From the NCBI GenBank assembly GCA_963700885.1, contig CAVOZJ010000020.1:186001-250000 (forward strand): 64,000 bases of DNA. Reading direction: 5' to 3'. This document shows, piece after piece, positions 18,360 to 28,401 of this stretch (its first letter is position 1; the number at the start of each line of letters is the position of its first letter). Under the pieces are notes generated by a model. The model saw only the letters and a list, made by a program, of their open reading frames with translations. It was not told where the DNA came from and did not search any database. The translations under genes were made by a program, and so were the position numbers. This stretch comes from Anderseniella sp963700885. GTDB lineage: Bacteria > Pseudomonadota > Alphaproteobacteria > Rhizobiales > Aestuariivirgaceae.

Positions 18360-19487
18360 GTGTCCGTACCATTTATGCAGCAAGCGCGCGTTGGCGCGTA
18401 CGTGTTGAAGCAGAAACTCAGGGGCAACAAGCGCTATCCGCTGGTGCTGATGCTTGAACCCTTGTTCAAGTGCAATCTGGCATGCGCCGGCTGTGGCAAG
18501 ATTGATTACCCCAAGCCAATTCTCGACAAGCGCCTGTCGGTAAAGGATTGTCTTGATGCTGTTGATGAGTGCGGCGCTCCGATTGTGGCGATTCCCGGCG
18601 GCGAGCCACTGATCCACAAGGAAATCGGTGAGATCGTTGCAGGCATTGTGGCGCGCAGGAAGTATGTGTCGCTGTGTACCAATGCGTTGCTTCTTGAAAA
18701 GAAGCTGCATCTGTTTGAACCATCACCATTTCTGTTTTTCTCGGTCCATCTGGATGGTCTGAAAGACCACCACGACAAATCCGTTTGCCAGACCGGAGTT
18801 TTTGATCGCGCAATTTCGGCCATCAAGGCCGCGCAGTCCAGGGGTTTTCAGGTCAACGCCAATGCCACAATTTTTGATGGTCACTCGCCGGAAGACATCG
18901 GCAAGTTCCTCGACATGACTACCGCAATGGGCGTCAACGTCTCAATCTCTCCCGGCTTCATGTACGAACGCGCTCCTGATCAGGAGAGTTTCCTGTCGCG
19001 CCGCAAAACCAAACAATTGTTCCGCGAAGTGTTCAAACACGGCAAGGGCAAAAAGTGGAAGCTGTCTCACTCAACTTTGTTCCTCGATTTCCTTGCGGGT
19101 AACCAGGAGTACATGTGCACGCCCTGGGGCATGCCGACACGCAACGTGTTTGGCTGGCAAAAGCCGTGCTATCTGCTCGGTGAAGGCTATGTGTCCAGCT
19201 ACCGGGAACTCATTGAGACAACCGACTGGGAGGCCTATGGCACGGGACGGTATGAAAAATGCGCCAACTGCATGGCCCATTGCGGATTTGAACCAACTGC
19301 CGCTCTTGATGCCACGGCCAATCCGCTGAAAGCGTTGGCAGTTGCAATCAGGGGTGTCAGAACAGAAGGTGACTTTGCGCCGGAGATCGATCTGACACAG
19401 GCTCGCAAGGCCGATTATGACTTGCATGAGGAGCACGTCACCAAGGTCATGAAGGATATTCACACCCCTAGAATCGCTGCTGAGTAG
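18360..19487 (+). CDS. hpnH: Adenosylhopane synthase, radical SAM enzyme HpnH
   Basis: A 375-residue radical SAM enzyme that joins the 5'-deoxyadenosyl radical to diploptene, giving adenosylhopane, the first C35 step. The CxxxCxxC cluster is C38, C42, C45 in FKCNLACAGCGKIDYP. The GGEP motif follows (IPGGEPLIHKEIG), and a SPASM-like C-terminus contains KCANCMAHCGFEPT. A GTG at 18360 (VSVPFMQQARVGAYVLKQKL) with upstream AGGCAGG matches the usual family N-terminus and is preferred to the ATG at 18315. The last 20 bp overlap the 3' end of hpnG on the opposite strand. Confidence 0.93.
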   Translation: MSVPFMQQARVGAYVLKQKLRGNKRYPLVLMLEPLFKCNLACAGCGKIDYPKPILDKRLSVKDCLDAVDECGAPIVAIPGGEPLIHKEIGEIVAGIVARRKYVSLCTNALLLEKKLHLFEPSPFLFFSVHLDGLKDHHDKSVCQTGVFDRAISAIKAAQSRGFQVNANATIFDGHSPEDIGKFLDMTTAMGVNVSISPGFMYERAPDQESFLSRRKTKQLFREVFKHGKGKKWKLSHSTLFLDFLAGNQEYMCTPWGMPTRNVFGWQKPCYLLGEGYVSSYRELIETTDWEAYGTGRYEKCANCMAHCGFEPTAALDATANPLKALAVAIRGVRTEGDFAPEIDLTQARKADYDLHEEHVTKVMKDIHTPRIAAE

Positions 19488-20217
19488 TATCTTGCAACAG
19501 ACCGAAATCCGGTAACAGGGCCTCGCAAGCAGCCTTGAGTTGTTTTCGTGCCTTGCTGGACTTGCGAGCAAGTCTTATCAGTCCGCCAATATCCTGCGGT
19601 CGTGATGCAAGGCTCCGCAAGAGGCCGCCGATGTTGAGATTGCCATCGGAATGGACCGCATCGCGAGTGGCCTCGGGCAGGGTGTCTGATACTTCGTCCA
19701 GTACGATGCGAATTGCGGTAAACGGGATACCAAATCGTGTGGCCGCATGGGCTATTCCGGCACTTTCCATGTCCACGGCACAGGCACCGCGTCGTGAATG
19801 GGTGGCTAGCTTATCAGACGAAGTTTCAATAACTTCAGTTGCACAATAGATGGCTTTCTGGGTGACCAACGGCAAACCTGACAATCGATCTGCAATTGAT
19901 GACGACCAGGCCGTGTCAGTTTCGAAGCGCTCATTGTCGGCGGTAACAATTGCGTTGGGTATGATGATGTTGCCAGTGGTGATTTCGGAATCCAGAGCGC
20001 CACAATACCCGATTGAGACCAGCCCTGCGAGCTGCTTCTGCCTGCTTCCCAGATCCGCAGCCGCCAGAAATCCCGCCGCTCTGCCAAGACCGGACTGCAC
20101 GGCAACAAGTCTGTCGCTTGCAGGTGCTATTGCACTGTTGACTACAGAGTACTCCTGGGCAAGGGCGGTTATGAGCCCGATCTTCTGACTGTGAACTGAG
20201 GGTTCCATTTGATGCAA
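19468..20217 (-). CDS. hpnG: Adenosylhopane nucleosidase HpnG
   Basis: A 249-residue purine-nucleoside-phosphorylase-superfamily protein. The family motif ACAVDMESAGIAHAA and the glycine-rich GLVSIGYCGALDSEI segment are clear. HpnG releases adenine from adenosylhopane, giving ribosylhopane, acting directly after HpnH. It is transcribed towards hpnH and overlaps it by 20 bp at the 3' ends. Two start codons (20217 and 20208) are possible. It lies 65 bp downstream of shc on the minus strand and would be the last gene of that transcript. Confidence 0.9.
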   Translation of the reverse strand: MHQMEPSVHSQKIGLITALAQEYSVVNSAIAPASDRLVAVQSGLGRAAGFLAAADLGSRQKQLAGLVSIGYCGALDSEITTGNIIIPNAIVTADNERFETDTAWSSSIADRLSGLPLVTQKAIYCATEVIETSSDKLATHSRRGACAVDMESAGIAHAATRFGIPFTAIRIVLDEVSDTLPEATRDAVHSDGNLNIGGLLRSLASRPQDIGGLIRLARKSSKARKQLKAACEALLPDFGLLQDTTQQRF

Positions 20218-20282
20218 CGCAAGTGCAACAGTGTGGCGGCTTCGTCAACCCGCCTTTTGCAATACCACTGAAGCAATGAAAA

Positions 20283-22265
20283 CTACATGCCCCACTCAAC
20301 CTTGCGTGTGTTGCTGCGCATCAAATTGGCATAGCGTCCCAGTGCCCAGATTGGAAAAAAGGAAGAATAGCCGTGATAGCGCAAGTAGAACACCCGGGGA
20401 AACCCAACAGCGGTATACCAGGGTTCATCCCATTTTGCGCCTTTACGTGGCGCTTCATTGATGAACTGGGCGCCGCGAGCAACACTAGTGTGTGTGACTT
20501 CACCAGCAGCCATCAGTCCCAGCATGGCCCAAGCGGTCTGTGACGGCGTTGATGCCTTGGCTTCGCCCCGGCGTTCCTTCCAGTAAGTCGCGCCATCTTC
20601 GCCCCAGCCGCCATCCTCGCGCTGTTGCGCAATGAGCCATTCCACCGCCTTGCGCACATAGGGCGCGTTCATGTCTTCGCCCACTGCGTTGAGGGAGTTC
20701 AACACGGACCATGTACCGTAGATGTAGTTGGTGCCCCAGCGTCCAAACCAGGATCCGTCTTCTTCCTGATCGGCGCGCAGGTACGCCACACCGCGCAGAA
20801 TGCACTGATGATCACGCTTGTAACCGATCTGTGCCAGGAACGACAAACAACGCGCCGCAACATCCACTGTTGGCGGGTCAAGCAGCGCACCGTGGTCGGC
20901 GAACGGAATTGTGTTCAGGAAGTCTGCATTATTATCAATATCGAATGCACCCCATCCACCATTTCGGCTTTGCATGCCTTCAATCCACACCGCTGCGCGA
21001 CGAATGCTTTCGGCGTATCGAACCGGGTCTACCCGGTGCAGCAACATGCCAACCACGGCAGTGTCGTCTACATCCGGATAGTAGTCGTTGCGATACTGGA
21101 ATGCCCAGCCGCCCGGTTCCAGGTCAGGTGCATTGACCGCCCAATCTCCCTTGACGTCCAGAATCTGAAGATCCCGCAACCAATCACACATTGCAATAAT
21201 GCGCTCATCATCCGGAGCCACGCCAGCCTCCAGCAACCCATGGGCAGCAAGTGACGTATCCCAGATTGGCGACATGCATGGTTGTACATAACGTGGCTTG
21301 TCATCCCGGGTTTCGCGGTTGTCAGTCACCAGTTTGCGGCAGGCACTCAGCGCAGTTTTGAAATCCTCATGATCCGGGCTGTAACCCAGTGCATCATATG
21401 CCATTACCGTATTGGCGATTGCCGGAAAAATTGCTCCGAGACCATCTTCTCCGTTCAACCGGGGCTTGATGAAATCGAGCGATCTTTGAATTGCCCACTT
21501 GCGGAATTTCATGCGCGGGAAAATGTGTTTCTCAGCCGGGTGAAGCAGTTTGTCTATCCGAAGGAAAAATTCACCCCAGCGGCTGCCGGTGTGGTTGAAG
21601 TTCCAGACTTTGATGTCTTCAGGCGGCTCGCAAAATATTTCCCGGCACGACGCCTGCCGCGGATTGCGCGCTATTGGCTTGAGCGCGGACAGAATTGTCA
21701 GTGGAGCGATCACTGCGCGCGACCAGTAGGCAAATTTCCAGATGTTGGCCGGGAACCATTTCGGCATCAGCATCAGTTCCACGGGCATGGCAGGAACGCC
21801 CCGCCAGGGAATTTGTCCAAACAAGGCCAGTGAATAGCGGCAGAACACGTTGGATTTTTCCGCACCACCATGTGCAAGAATTGCATTTCGCGCCTTGATC
21901 ATGTGCGGCGCATCCTTGTCGTCTCCCAACAGTTTCAACGCAAAGTATGCCTTCACCGACGCTGAGATGTTAAAGCCACCTTCATGAAACAGTGGCCAGC
22001 CGCCATGGATTTTTGACTGCAGGGAACGCAAGTGTTCTCCGAGTTCGGTTTCCAGGTCAGGCTCTCGCATGTCGAGAAAATGATTGAGAAAGATGTATTC
22101 AGCGGGAATGGTCGCATCCGCTTCCAGTTCGAAAACTATGTGACCGTCATCCTGCTGCATGGCGAGCAGCTTGTTACCAGCATCACTTGCATTGTTCGCG
22201 CTATCGGAAACGAGTGTTGGTGAAATCCCGGACCTGGGACGCAGAACATATACGTTTGAATGCAT
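20283..22265 (-). CDS. shc: Squalene-hopene cyclase
   Basis: A 660-residue class-II triterpene cyclase that converts squalene to hopene/diplopterol at the inner membrane (also called hpnF). The catalytic DVDDTA motif begins at Asp398 (YYPDVDDTAVVG). Several QW repeats are visible: ADQEEDGSWFGRWG, IAQQREDGGWGED and MQSRNGGWGAFDIDNNAD. The closing FYLRYHGYSSFFPIWALGRY is the usual C-terminus. Length is normal. It lies 87 bp downstream of hpnE. Confidence 0.97.
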   Translation of the reverse strand: MHSNVYVLRPRSGISPTLVSDSANNASDAGNKLLAMQQDDGHIVFELEADATIPAEYIFLNHFLDMREPDLETELGEHLRSLQSKIHGGWPLFHEGGFNISASVKAYFALKLLGDDKDAPHMIKARNAILAHGGAEKSNVFCRYSLALFGQIPWRGVPAMPVELMLMPKWFPANIWKFAYWSRAVIAPLTILSALKPIARNPRQASCREIFCEPPEDIKVWNFNHTGSRWGEFFLRIDKLLHPAEKHIFPRMKFRKWAIQRSLDFIKPRLNGEDGLGAIFPAIANTVMAYDALGYSPDHEDFKTALSACRKLVTDNRETRDDKPRYVQPCMSPIWDTSLAAHGLLEAGVAPDDERIIAMCDWLRDLQILDVKGDWAVNAPDLEPGGWAFQYRNDYYPDVDDTAVVGMLLHRVDPVRYAESIRRAAVWIEGMQSRNGGWGAFDIDNNADFLNTIPFADHGALLDPPTVDVAARCLSFLAQIGYKRDHQCILRGVAYLRADQEEDGSWFGRWGTNYIYGTWSVLNSLNAVGEDMNAPYVRKAVEWLIAQQREDGGWGEDGATYWKERRGEAKASTPSQTAWAMLGLMAAGEVTHTSVARGAQFINEAPRKGAKWDEPWYTAVGFPRVFYLRYHGYSSFFPIWALGRYANLMRSNTRKVEWGM

Positions 22266-22352
22266 GTTACCTCAACCAAGTTGCACCAGGTAGCAGAGCC
22301 GCGCCCTCTCAACTTCCGGTGTTTACCTAAAGAGAGAAAGTAGCCGCCAAAG

Positions 22353-23615
22353 TCAACTCGCAATGAGCTGTACAACCCGTTGTGCGGCGGTTTGCCCCGA
22401 TCTTATCGACCCTTCAATAGTCGAGGGAAGCCCGTTGTCTACCCAATCTCCACAAAGCACCAGATTTTGCCATTTTGTTGACGGTGGCGGGCGCTTTTCG
22501 AGTTGTTCCGGTGTGCCGAGGAAAGTGGCGCGCCGTTCTTTGATTACCCGCGCACGAGCAGGCCTTTTATCCGGAGCCTGGCCGATTTCGGATGCAATCT
22601 CGCGCCAGACGGTGTCCAGAATATCCCCGGCGTCACGGTTGGCGGCATCATCGCCCGCGGATATCGTGACAGAAGCCACATCATCACGCACAAAAAGCCA
22701 CTGCGACAGTGAGTTCAGCATTCCCAGCAGCGGGTTGTTCATCAATGGCATGCGCGGGTTGTCGACCCGGAAATGTACATTTACGATTGGTACAAAGCGA
22801 TCTGGCGCTGAAACATCTCCGATCAGCGACCTGACCACCCAGGCGGGCACTGCCATTACCACCACGTCACCTTTTGCGATTGGTTCCGAGCCTTTGCCGG
22901 TTTCGAGTGACACTACGCGCCGCTCGTCCATGGAGATTGCAGACACCCGATCATTAAGTCGTATCTCCGACCCGCGCCTTTCCAGCCATTCAATTGCCGG
23001 TGTCACAAATGTCGCGGAAAGTCCATGGCGTGCAATGAGTGGCCGGGAATAATCTGCGCCCCTGGCCAGAGTTTCACGAATAACCGGGGTCAGCAGGCGG
23101 GCAGCGGCCTGGTCAGCAGTAGTATTGATAACCGCAACGGTAAAGGGCTCCCAAAACCGTTCATACAGCGGGCCCTGGCCTGCAAACAATTGCTTTACAG
23201 TGCGATTGCCTGCAGACAAAAGTTTCAATCCACTCAGGTATTCGCTTAACCTTGTACCGGGAACACGGCGATCCTTGTTGAGAATCCACCATGGCATTGT
23301 TCCGCGATCCAGTCTGATACTCCAACGCTCGCCGGTTTTCCGGTCGACGAACGGGAACTCCGCGCATTCGGGTCCGGTTAATTGATCGCCGGCGCCGATG
23401 GTATCAAGGTAGGATAGCGCAGATTTGTTGCCAGACAACAACAGGTGATTGCCGTTGTCTATGGTACAGCCGAGCGTATTGTCGTGAAATGAGCGGCAAC
23501 GTCCGCCTGCCTGGCCGGATTGTTCATGCACAACTACGCGAAACTGTGCTTTGGACAACTCAACAGCTGCTGCCAGGCCAGCCACGCCGGCGCCAATTAT
23601 GTGTGCGGTTGCCAT
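22353..23615 (-). CDS. hpnE: Hydroxysqualene dehydroxylase HpnE
   Basis: A 420-residue FAD-dependent amine-oxidase-like enzyme. The N-terminal dinucleotide motif GAGVAGLAAAVELS, the GGRCRSF segment and a C-terminal FAD contact (LVLCGDWVDNGLPSTIEGSIRSG) are typical. HpnE reduces hydroxysqualene to squalene, the third step of the HpnC-HpnD-HpnE route. It starts 14 bp after hpnD, so the two genes are probably co-translated. Confidence 0.93.
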   Translation of the reverse strand: MATAHIIGAGVAGLAAAVELSKAQFRVVVHEQSGQAGGRCRSFHDNTLGCTIDNGNHLLLSGNKSALSYLDTIGAGDQLTGPECAEFPFVDRKTGERWSIRLDRGTMPWWILNKDRRVPGTRLSEYLSGLKLLSAGNRTVKQLFAGQGPLYERFWEPFTVAVINTTADQAAARLLTPVIRETLARGADYSRPLIARHGLSATFVTPAIEWLERRGSEIRLNDRVSAISMDERRVVSLETGKGSEPIAKGDVVVMAVPAWVVRSLIGDVSAPDRFVPIVNVHFRVDNPRMPLMNNPLLGMLNSLSQWLFVRDDVASVTISAGDDAANRDAGDILDTVWREIASEIGQAPDKRPARARVIKERRATFLGTPEQLEKRPPPSTKWQNLVLCGDWVDNGLPSTIEGSIRSGQTAAQRVVQLIAS

Positions 23616-23629
23616 GTTTGGTGACTGCC

Positions 23630-24520
23630 TTAAAAGAACCCATGCCGGACGGCGATCAGCAATTTCTCCTTCGAACCTACAAGCCGCTTAGACACTTTGG
23701 GGTCTGCCAGGGTGGTGTCCGGCAACTGCATCATGCGTTCAAGGTTACGCTGATAAACAGCTCTCATTATCCGGGCAGGACGCATGACGTCCTTGCGGCA
23801 CAGATTTATGGCTTCTTCTGCGTGCGAAAACTCATCGCGCGCAATCCCGGCAAGCTCTCTCCACATGGCGACATAACCGGCCTGAGATGTAATGTCTGCC
23901 GGGTTCGAGTAGTCTACTTCATGCTTCTCGAGAAGCTCACGCGGCAGGTAAACGCGTCCGACAGCGGCGTCTTCATCGACGTCGCGAAGAATGTTGGTAA
24001 TTTGCAGCGCCCGGCCTGTATGATGGGCCACGGCGGTTCCATAGTCTGTGGGATCACCAAAAACGCATACGCACAATCTGCCGACTGCACATGCTACCCG
24101 ATCCACATACAGATTGAATGTATCCATGGATGGAGCGACGATCGGCTTGCCTGCATCCATTTCCATACCTTCAATCACGTCCATGAAATCATCACGACGC
24201 AATGACAACTCCTGCATCGGCAATTGCAGGGCGCGGGTTTCAGCGCGTTTTGGGTGGCCTGCATAAAGCGCGTCTATCTCCTGACGCCATGCTGTCAATT
24301 GCTGACGTTTACTCGCCTCATCGAGTTGTTCACTATCGACAATGTCGTCGACATTGCGGCAGAACGCATAAACAGCAAACATGGCACGGCGTTGAGATTT
24401 CGGCAGAATGCGCATGGCCCAGTAGAACGATGTTGATGCATCGCGCACCGTCTGGGCAATTATGCGGGCTTCGGCTGCCGTTGAAGCGACAGGCGAGGCT
24501 ATCTGCGTATCGTTTGCCAT
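23630..24520 (-). CDS. hpnD: Presqualene diphosphate synthase HpnD
   Basis: A 296-residue squalene/phytoene-synthase-family enzyme that condenses two farnesyl diphosphates to presqualene diphosphate. Two aspartate-rich Mg-diphosphate motifs are present: RNVDDIVD (D58, D59, D62) and NILRDVDEDAAVGRVYLP. The family substrate segment YCxxVAxxVG appears as YVDRVACAVGRL. It belongs to the minus-strand hopanoid series; the second paralogue, hpnC, lies about 2.2 kb upstream on the other side of dxs. Confidence 0.93.
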   Translation of the reverse strand: MANDTQIASPVASTAAEARIIAQTVRDASTSFYWAMRILPKSQRRAMFAVYAFCRNVDDIVDSEQLDEASKRQQLTAWRQEIDALYAGHPKRAETRALQLPMQELSLRRDDFMDVIEGMEMDAGKPIVAPSMDTFNLYVDRVACAVGRLCVCVFGDPTDYGTAVAHHTGRALQITNILRDVDEDAAVGRVYLPRELLEKHEVDYSNPADITSQAGYVAMWRELAGIARDEFSHAEEAINLCRKDVMRPARIMRAVYQRNLERMMQLPDTTLADPKVSKRLVGSKEKLLIAVRHGFF

Positions 24521-24592
24521 TGTCTTCCAGATGCCGGGCCCGGGGGAATTTCAGTTTGGTTGCAGGACCGTTCTCTTTTTGCAGGCGTGAAA

Positions 24593-26515
24593 TCAGCTCC
24601 TGGCAGCAAACTCCAGCACTTTTTTGTCAAGTTTGAGGCCACGCAATACTTCTACGACAATGTCGTCAGCCTCAAGCCTGGCTTGCCTGTACTGCCAGTC
24701 AGGTGCGCCGTGTCCGATGAATGCGTCAGGCAGAGTCATGGGTTTCACCACCGCGCCTCCTTGCAACATTCCGTTTGCGGCCAGGTAATGCAGCACGTGG
24801 CTGGAGAAGCCGCCAATTGATCCTTCCTCGATGGTAATCACGAGTTCATGGCTTTTCACCAGCTTTTTGATCAGATCGGTGTCCAGCGGCTTGGCGAAAC
24901 GGGCATCTGCAACCGTTATCGACACACCGCGTTCCCTCAGATCTTCTGCGGCTTTAAGGCAGGTGGCAAGACGTCCGCCCAGATTGAGAAGAGCGACCCT
25001 GTTGCCTTCCACCATGATACGGCCCTTGCCAATTTCCAGAGGCGTGCCGGTTTCCGGCATCTCAACGCCCATGCCTTCACCACGCGGATAGCGGAATGCA
25101 CAGGGACCTTCGTCATAAGCGACCGCCGTAGAGACCATGTGCATCAGGTCCGCCTCATCACCTGCGGCCATGACCACCATGTTTGGCAAACAGGAGAGGT
25201 AGGCAACATCGAAACTGCCAGCATGAGTTGCACCGTCCTGTCCGACCAGGCCTGCCCGGTCAATGGCAAAACGGACGGCGAGCTTCTGCAACGCAACGTC
25301 GTGAACTACCTGATCATAAGCGCGTTGCAGGAATGTTGAGTAGATGGCTGCAAATGGTTTAAAACCTTCCGTTGCCATGCCTGCAGCAAATGTCACTGCA
25401 TGCTGTTCGGCGATACCCACATCGAACGTGCGGTCCGGGAAGTGCTCTTCAAACTTGTCCACGCCGGTACCTGATGGCATGGCCGCAGTGATGGCGATGA
25501 TTTTGTCATCCGCCTCTGCGTGCGCAATCAGTGAGCGGGCAAATACGGATGTATAGCTTGGTGCGTTGGAAGTACCCTTTTTCACGTCGAACGTGACAGG
25601 GTTGAACTTGCCGACCGCGTGGTGCTTTTCCTTGTTGGTTTCACCGAATGGATGGCCCTTGCCCTTTTCCGTCACGACGTGCAGCAGAACCGGACCGACT
25701 TCCTTGGCTTCACGGATGTTTTCAAGAATCGGCACAAGCGATTCAAGATCATGACCATCGACAGGGCCAACATAGTAAAAGCCCAATTCTTCGAACAGGG
25801 TGCCGCCCATGACCATGCCACGGGCATACTCGTCAACACGTTCAGCGGCCATACGGAGGGTTTTGGGAAATTTCTTGGACAGCTGCAGCGCAATATCACG
25901 CAATGACAGGAACGGGTGTGTGGACACAAGCCATGACAGGTAATTTGTCAGCGCACCGACACCAGGAGCGATTGACATACCATTGTCGTTCAGCACCACA
26001 AGAATGCGACTGTCCAGCGCGCCGGCATTGTTCATGGCTTCATACGCCATGCCTGCACTCATCGATCCGTCCCCAATGACGGAAATTACATGATTGTCGT
26101 TACCCTTCAGATCACGTGCAACGGCCATGCCGAGACCAGCCGAGATCGACGTGGATGAATGTGCCGCACCAAAGGGGTCATACTCGCTCTCGGTGCGTTT
26201 GGTGAAACCATACAGACCATCTGACTGTCGAATTTTGCGGATGCGATCACGCCGCCCGGTCAAAATCTTGTGTGGATAGGCCTGATGACTCACATCCCAG
26301 ATCAATCGATCCGTTGGTGTGTTGTAGACATAGTGCAATGCCACCGTCAGTTCGACGACACCCAGACCTGCTCCGAAATGTCCGCCGGATTCCGAGGCGG
26401 CATCAATTGTCTCCGCCCGCAATTCGGTTGCTACCTGCAGGAGATCGTCTGGCTTGAGTTTCCTCAAGTCGGCAGGAAACGAGATTGTGTCAAGCAGTGG
26501 TGTCGATATTGGCAT
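24593..26515 (-). CDS. dxs: 1-deoxy-D-xylulose-5-phosphate synthase
   Basis: A 640-residue thiamine-diphosphate enzyme that condenses pyruvate and glyceraldehyde 3-phosphate, the entry step of the MEP isoprenoid pathway. The TPP motif starts at GDG 148-150 (VIGDGSMSAGMAYEAMNN). The transketolase central domain (FDVGIAEQHAVTFAAG) and C-terminal domain are complete. Its location between hpnC and hpnD links precursor supply to squalene and hopanoid production. A 217-bp gap to hpnC upstream may hold its own promoter. Confidence 0.97.
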   Translation of the reverse strand: MPISTPLLDTISFPADLRKLKPDDLLQVATELRAETIDAASESGGHFGAGLGVVELTVALHYVYNTPTDRLIWDVSHQAYPHKILTGRRDRIRKIRQSDGLYGFTKRTESEYDPFGAAHSSTSISAGLGMAVARDLKGNDNHVISVIGDGSMSAGMAYEAMNNAGALDSRILVVLNDNGMSIAPGVGALTNYLSWLVSTHPFLSLRDIALQLSKKFPKTLRMAAERVDEYARGMVMGGTLFEELGFYYVGPVDGHDLESLVPILENIREAKEVGPVLLHVVTEKGKGHPFGETNKEKHHAVGKFNPVTFDVKKGTSNAPSYTSVFARSLIAHAEADDKIIAITAAMPSGTGVDKFEEHFPDRTFDVGIAEQHAVTFAAGMATEGFKPFAAIYSTFLQRAYDQVVHDVALQKLAVRFAIDRAGLVGQDGATHAGSFDVAYLSCLPNMVVMAAGDEADLMHMVSTAVAYDEGPCAFRYPRGEGMGVEMPETGTPLEIGKGRIMVEGNRVALLNLGGRLATCLKAAEDLRERGVSITVADARFAKPLDTDLIKKLVKSHELVITIEEGSIGGFSSHVLHYLAANGMLQGGAVVKPMTLPDAFIGHGAPDWQYRQARLEADDIVVEVLRGLKLDKKVLEFAARS

Positions 26516-26732
26516 GTCAGCTCTTTGTCGTTACACGTTTTCTCTTAATCAGCGGGGCGGATCGGCACCTGTGTGACCAAGGTTCCATCCAAGCGCAAAT
26601 ATATGACAAGCGCTAGGGCTAAGTCACATCACAAGACCTCGCTGTTTATACCAATATCGCAGGCGAGCCAACCTCTGCCTTGGTCTAACCGTTAGTGACC
26701 GGCCTCAAGCATGTATCGCCAGTACTGAGCTC

Positions 26733-27584
26733 TTAAAACAGACCTTTTATGGCACCTTTGAGGCCACAGAGCATGAATTGTGGTTTTGACAGTTCAACCC
26801 TTTCGGCTACGGGATCCTGCCGTTTGAGCTTGCTGACCAGTTTCCACGCTATGGAAACGATGACGCCGGACTCCATTGCCAGCGATTTGCTGGTCAGCTT
26901 TCCAGGCAGTTTTTCGGCTGTGCGAAGCAGTGTCTCGGTGGCTTCAAGACATTTAATCTGAACTGCGCGCAACGCAGGAGGCGATGAGGTTTCGCGCAAC
27001 ATCTCTACCCTGGCGCCTGTTTCCTTACACCACTCCAGCGGCAGATAGCACCGGTCCAGGTTCCTGAAGTCATCTGCACAGTCCTGCAAATGGTTGATAA
27101 CCTGTAGCGCATTGCACAATGCATCGGAGTATACAAAATGAGCTTTGTCTTCGCCATGCAGTTCGAGCAGATAACGCCCAACCGGTGACGCCGAGCGCAT
27201 GCAGTAATCTATGAGATCATCCCAGGTATCGTAGCGGTTTTGCACCGCGTCCTGCCTGAATGCGGAGACAAGATCACTCCCGTGAGTCATATCAACGTTG
27301 GTTTCCAGCATGCTTGCACGCAGGGCAGTTGCCTTTGACAGGCTGTCATCCGGCTTACGATTGTGCCCCAGCAGGGCATCATCCATGGCGTTCAGACCGG
27401 CAATTTTGTCCTGCGGTGATGCGGCTGGGTTGTCGGCAATATCATCAATTGCCCGGGCGAATGCGTAATACGTCATTACATGCGGTCGAAGGCGTTTCGG
27501 CAGCAGGAAAGATCCAACCGGGAAATTCTCGTCTGCCGCACCCTTGCCGGATGGTGTTTCAACCGTTTTCAGCCCGTCGCTCAT
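26733..27584 (-). CDS. hpnC: Hydroxysqualene synthase HpnC
   Basis: A 283-residue squalene/phytoene-synthase-family protein that converts presqualene diphosphate to hydroxysqualene. The motifs are ARAIDDIAD (D47, D48, D51) and NHLQDCADDFRNLDRCYLP. The N-terminal segment NFPVGSFLLPKRLRPHV is characteristic of HpnC rather than HpnD. It overlaps the upstream alpha/beta hydrolase by four bases, which couples it to the Anbu operon. Confidence 0.92.
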   Translation of the reverse strand: MSDGLKTVETPSGKGAADENFPVGSFLLPKRLRPHVMTYYAFARAIDDIADNPAASPQDKIAGLNAMDDALLGHNRKPDDSLSKATALRASMLETNVDMTHGSDLVSAFRQDAVQNRYDTWDDLIDYCMRSASPVGRYLLELHGEDKAHFVYSDALCNALQVINHLQDCADDFRNLDRCYLPLEWCKETGARVEMLRETSSPPALRAVQIKCLEATETLLRTAEKLPGKLTSKSLAMESGVIVSIAWKLVSKLKRQDPVAERVELSKPQFMLCGLKGAIKGLF

Positions 27585-28399
27585 TCAGCTTCACACAACG
27601 AGACCAGAGCGCGTGTCATATCGCTTGTGCTGTCAGAAAGATGGCGGACAATCGTGAAATGATCATCTTCACCAACGAGTTGCCACGTACATGGCAACCC
27701 GGCTCCGCTCCAGCAGGCTGCCAGGGTTTCGCTTTGGCGATGATACTCGCGTGATTCTGCTCCGCCAACCCATGCTTCAAAACGGCCATGTTTGGGAACA
27801 GGCCACATTATCGGGCTGCATTGCATGGAAATTTTCTCATTTATCCCAATGCGTTCATTGATGCTTATCGGCATGAGCGGACGAAGATCATATAGGCCAC
27901 TGATGCCCAGACCGGCGATGACAAGCTCATCGGGCCCGCCATGGCTTGCCCAGCAGGTCGCGAACATTGCGGCGGCCAAATGCCCACCGGCGGAGTGTCC
28001 CGTCACCACGAGCCTGCGGCCATGAGCAGTCCATAGCGCAATGCAAACGGTACGAAGGTCATCAATGATGTCCTGTACGCTGACCTCCGGTGCTAGCCGG
28101 TAGGACGGGATCGCCATGTCCAGCCCGTGCGTCGCCACCCCTGATGCAACATGCGAGAACGAAGAGCGATCAAGCGCTTGCCAGTAGCCGCCATGGATAA
28201 ATACGACAATCGGCGCATCATCGCGGCCGTTGGCGGGAAAAAAATCAAGCTTCTGGCGTTCATGATCACCATATGAAATGTCCAGATCACACGCTGCCGC
28301 CTCGCGGTACCCGGCAGCATCATTCACCCAACCGGCAATAATCTTCTCATGATCGGGCACGCGGGCGCGATTGTTGTATTCTGCTTCAAGATCGATCAT
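27581..28399 (-). CDS. Alpha/beta hydrolase, arylformamidase-like
   Basis: A 272-residue serine hydrolase of the hormone-sensitive-lipase/kynurenine-formamidase type. The oxyanion segment FIHGGYW (69-73) and the nucleophile elbow VTGHSAGGH (Ser136) are clear; the catalytic Asp and His are expected near the C-terminus (EDDHFTI gives a candidate His). Lengths near 270 fit KynB-like arylformamidases, but there is no tryptophan-degradation gene nearby. It starts two bases after the Anbu stop and overlaps hpnC by four, so it joins the peptidase and hopanoid operons. The substrate is unknown; a hopanoid or peptide ester would be speculation. Confidence 0.85.
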   Translation of the reverse strand: MIDLEAEYNNRARVPDHEKIIAGWVNDAAGYREAAACDLDISYGDHERQKLDFFPANGRDDAPIVVFIHGGYWQALDRSSFSHVASGVATHGLDMAIPSYRLAPEVSVQDIIDDLRTVCIALWTAHGRRLVVTGHSAGGHLAAAMFATCWASHGGPDELVIAGLGISGLYDLRPLMPISINERIGINEKISMQCSPIMWPVPKHGRFEAWVGGAESREYHRQSETLAACWSGAGLPCTWQLVGEDDHFTIVRHLSDSTSDMTRALVSLCEAE

Positions 28400-28401
28400 G
28401 G

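Noticed and set aside
26516..26732. Riboswitch or small RNA between dxs and hpnC
   Set aside because: No conserved motif or strong hairpin is visible in this 217-bp gap; a simple promoter is the easier explanation.
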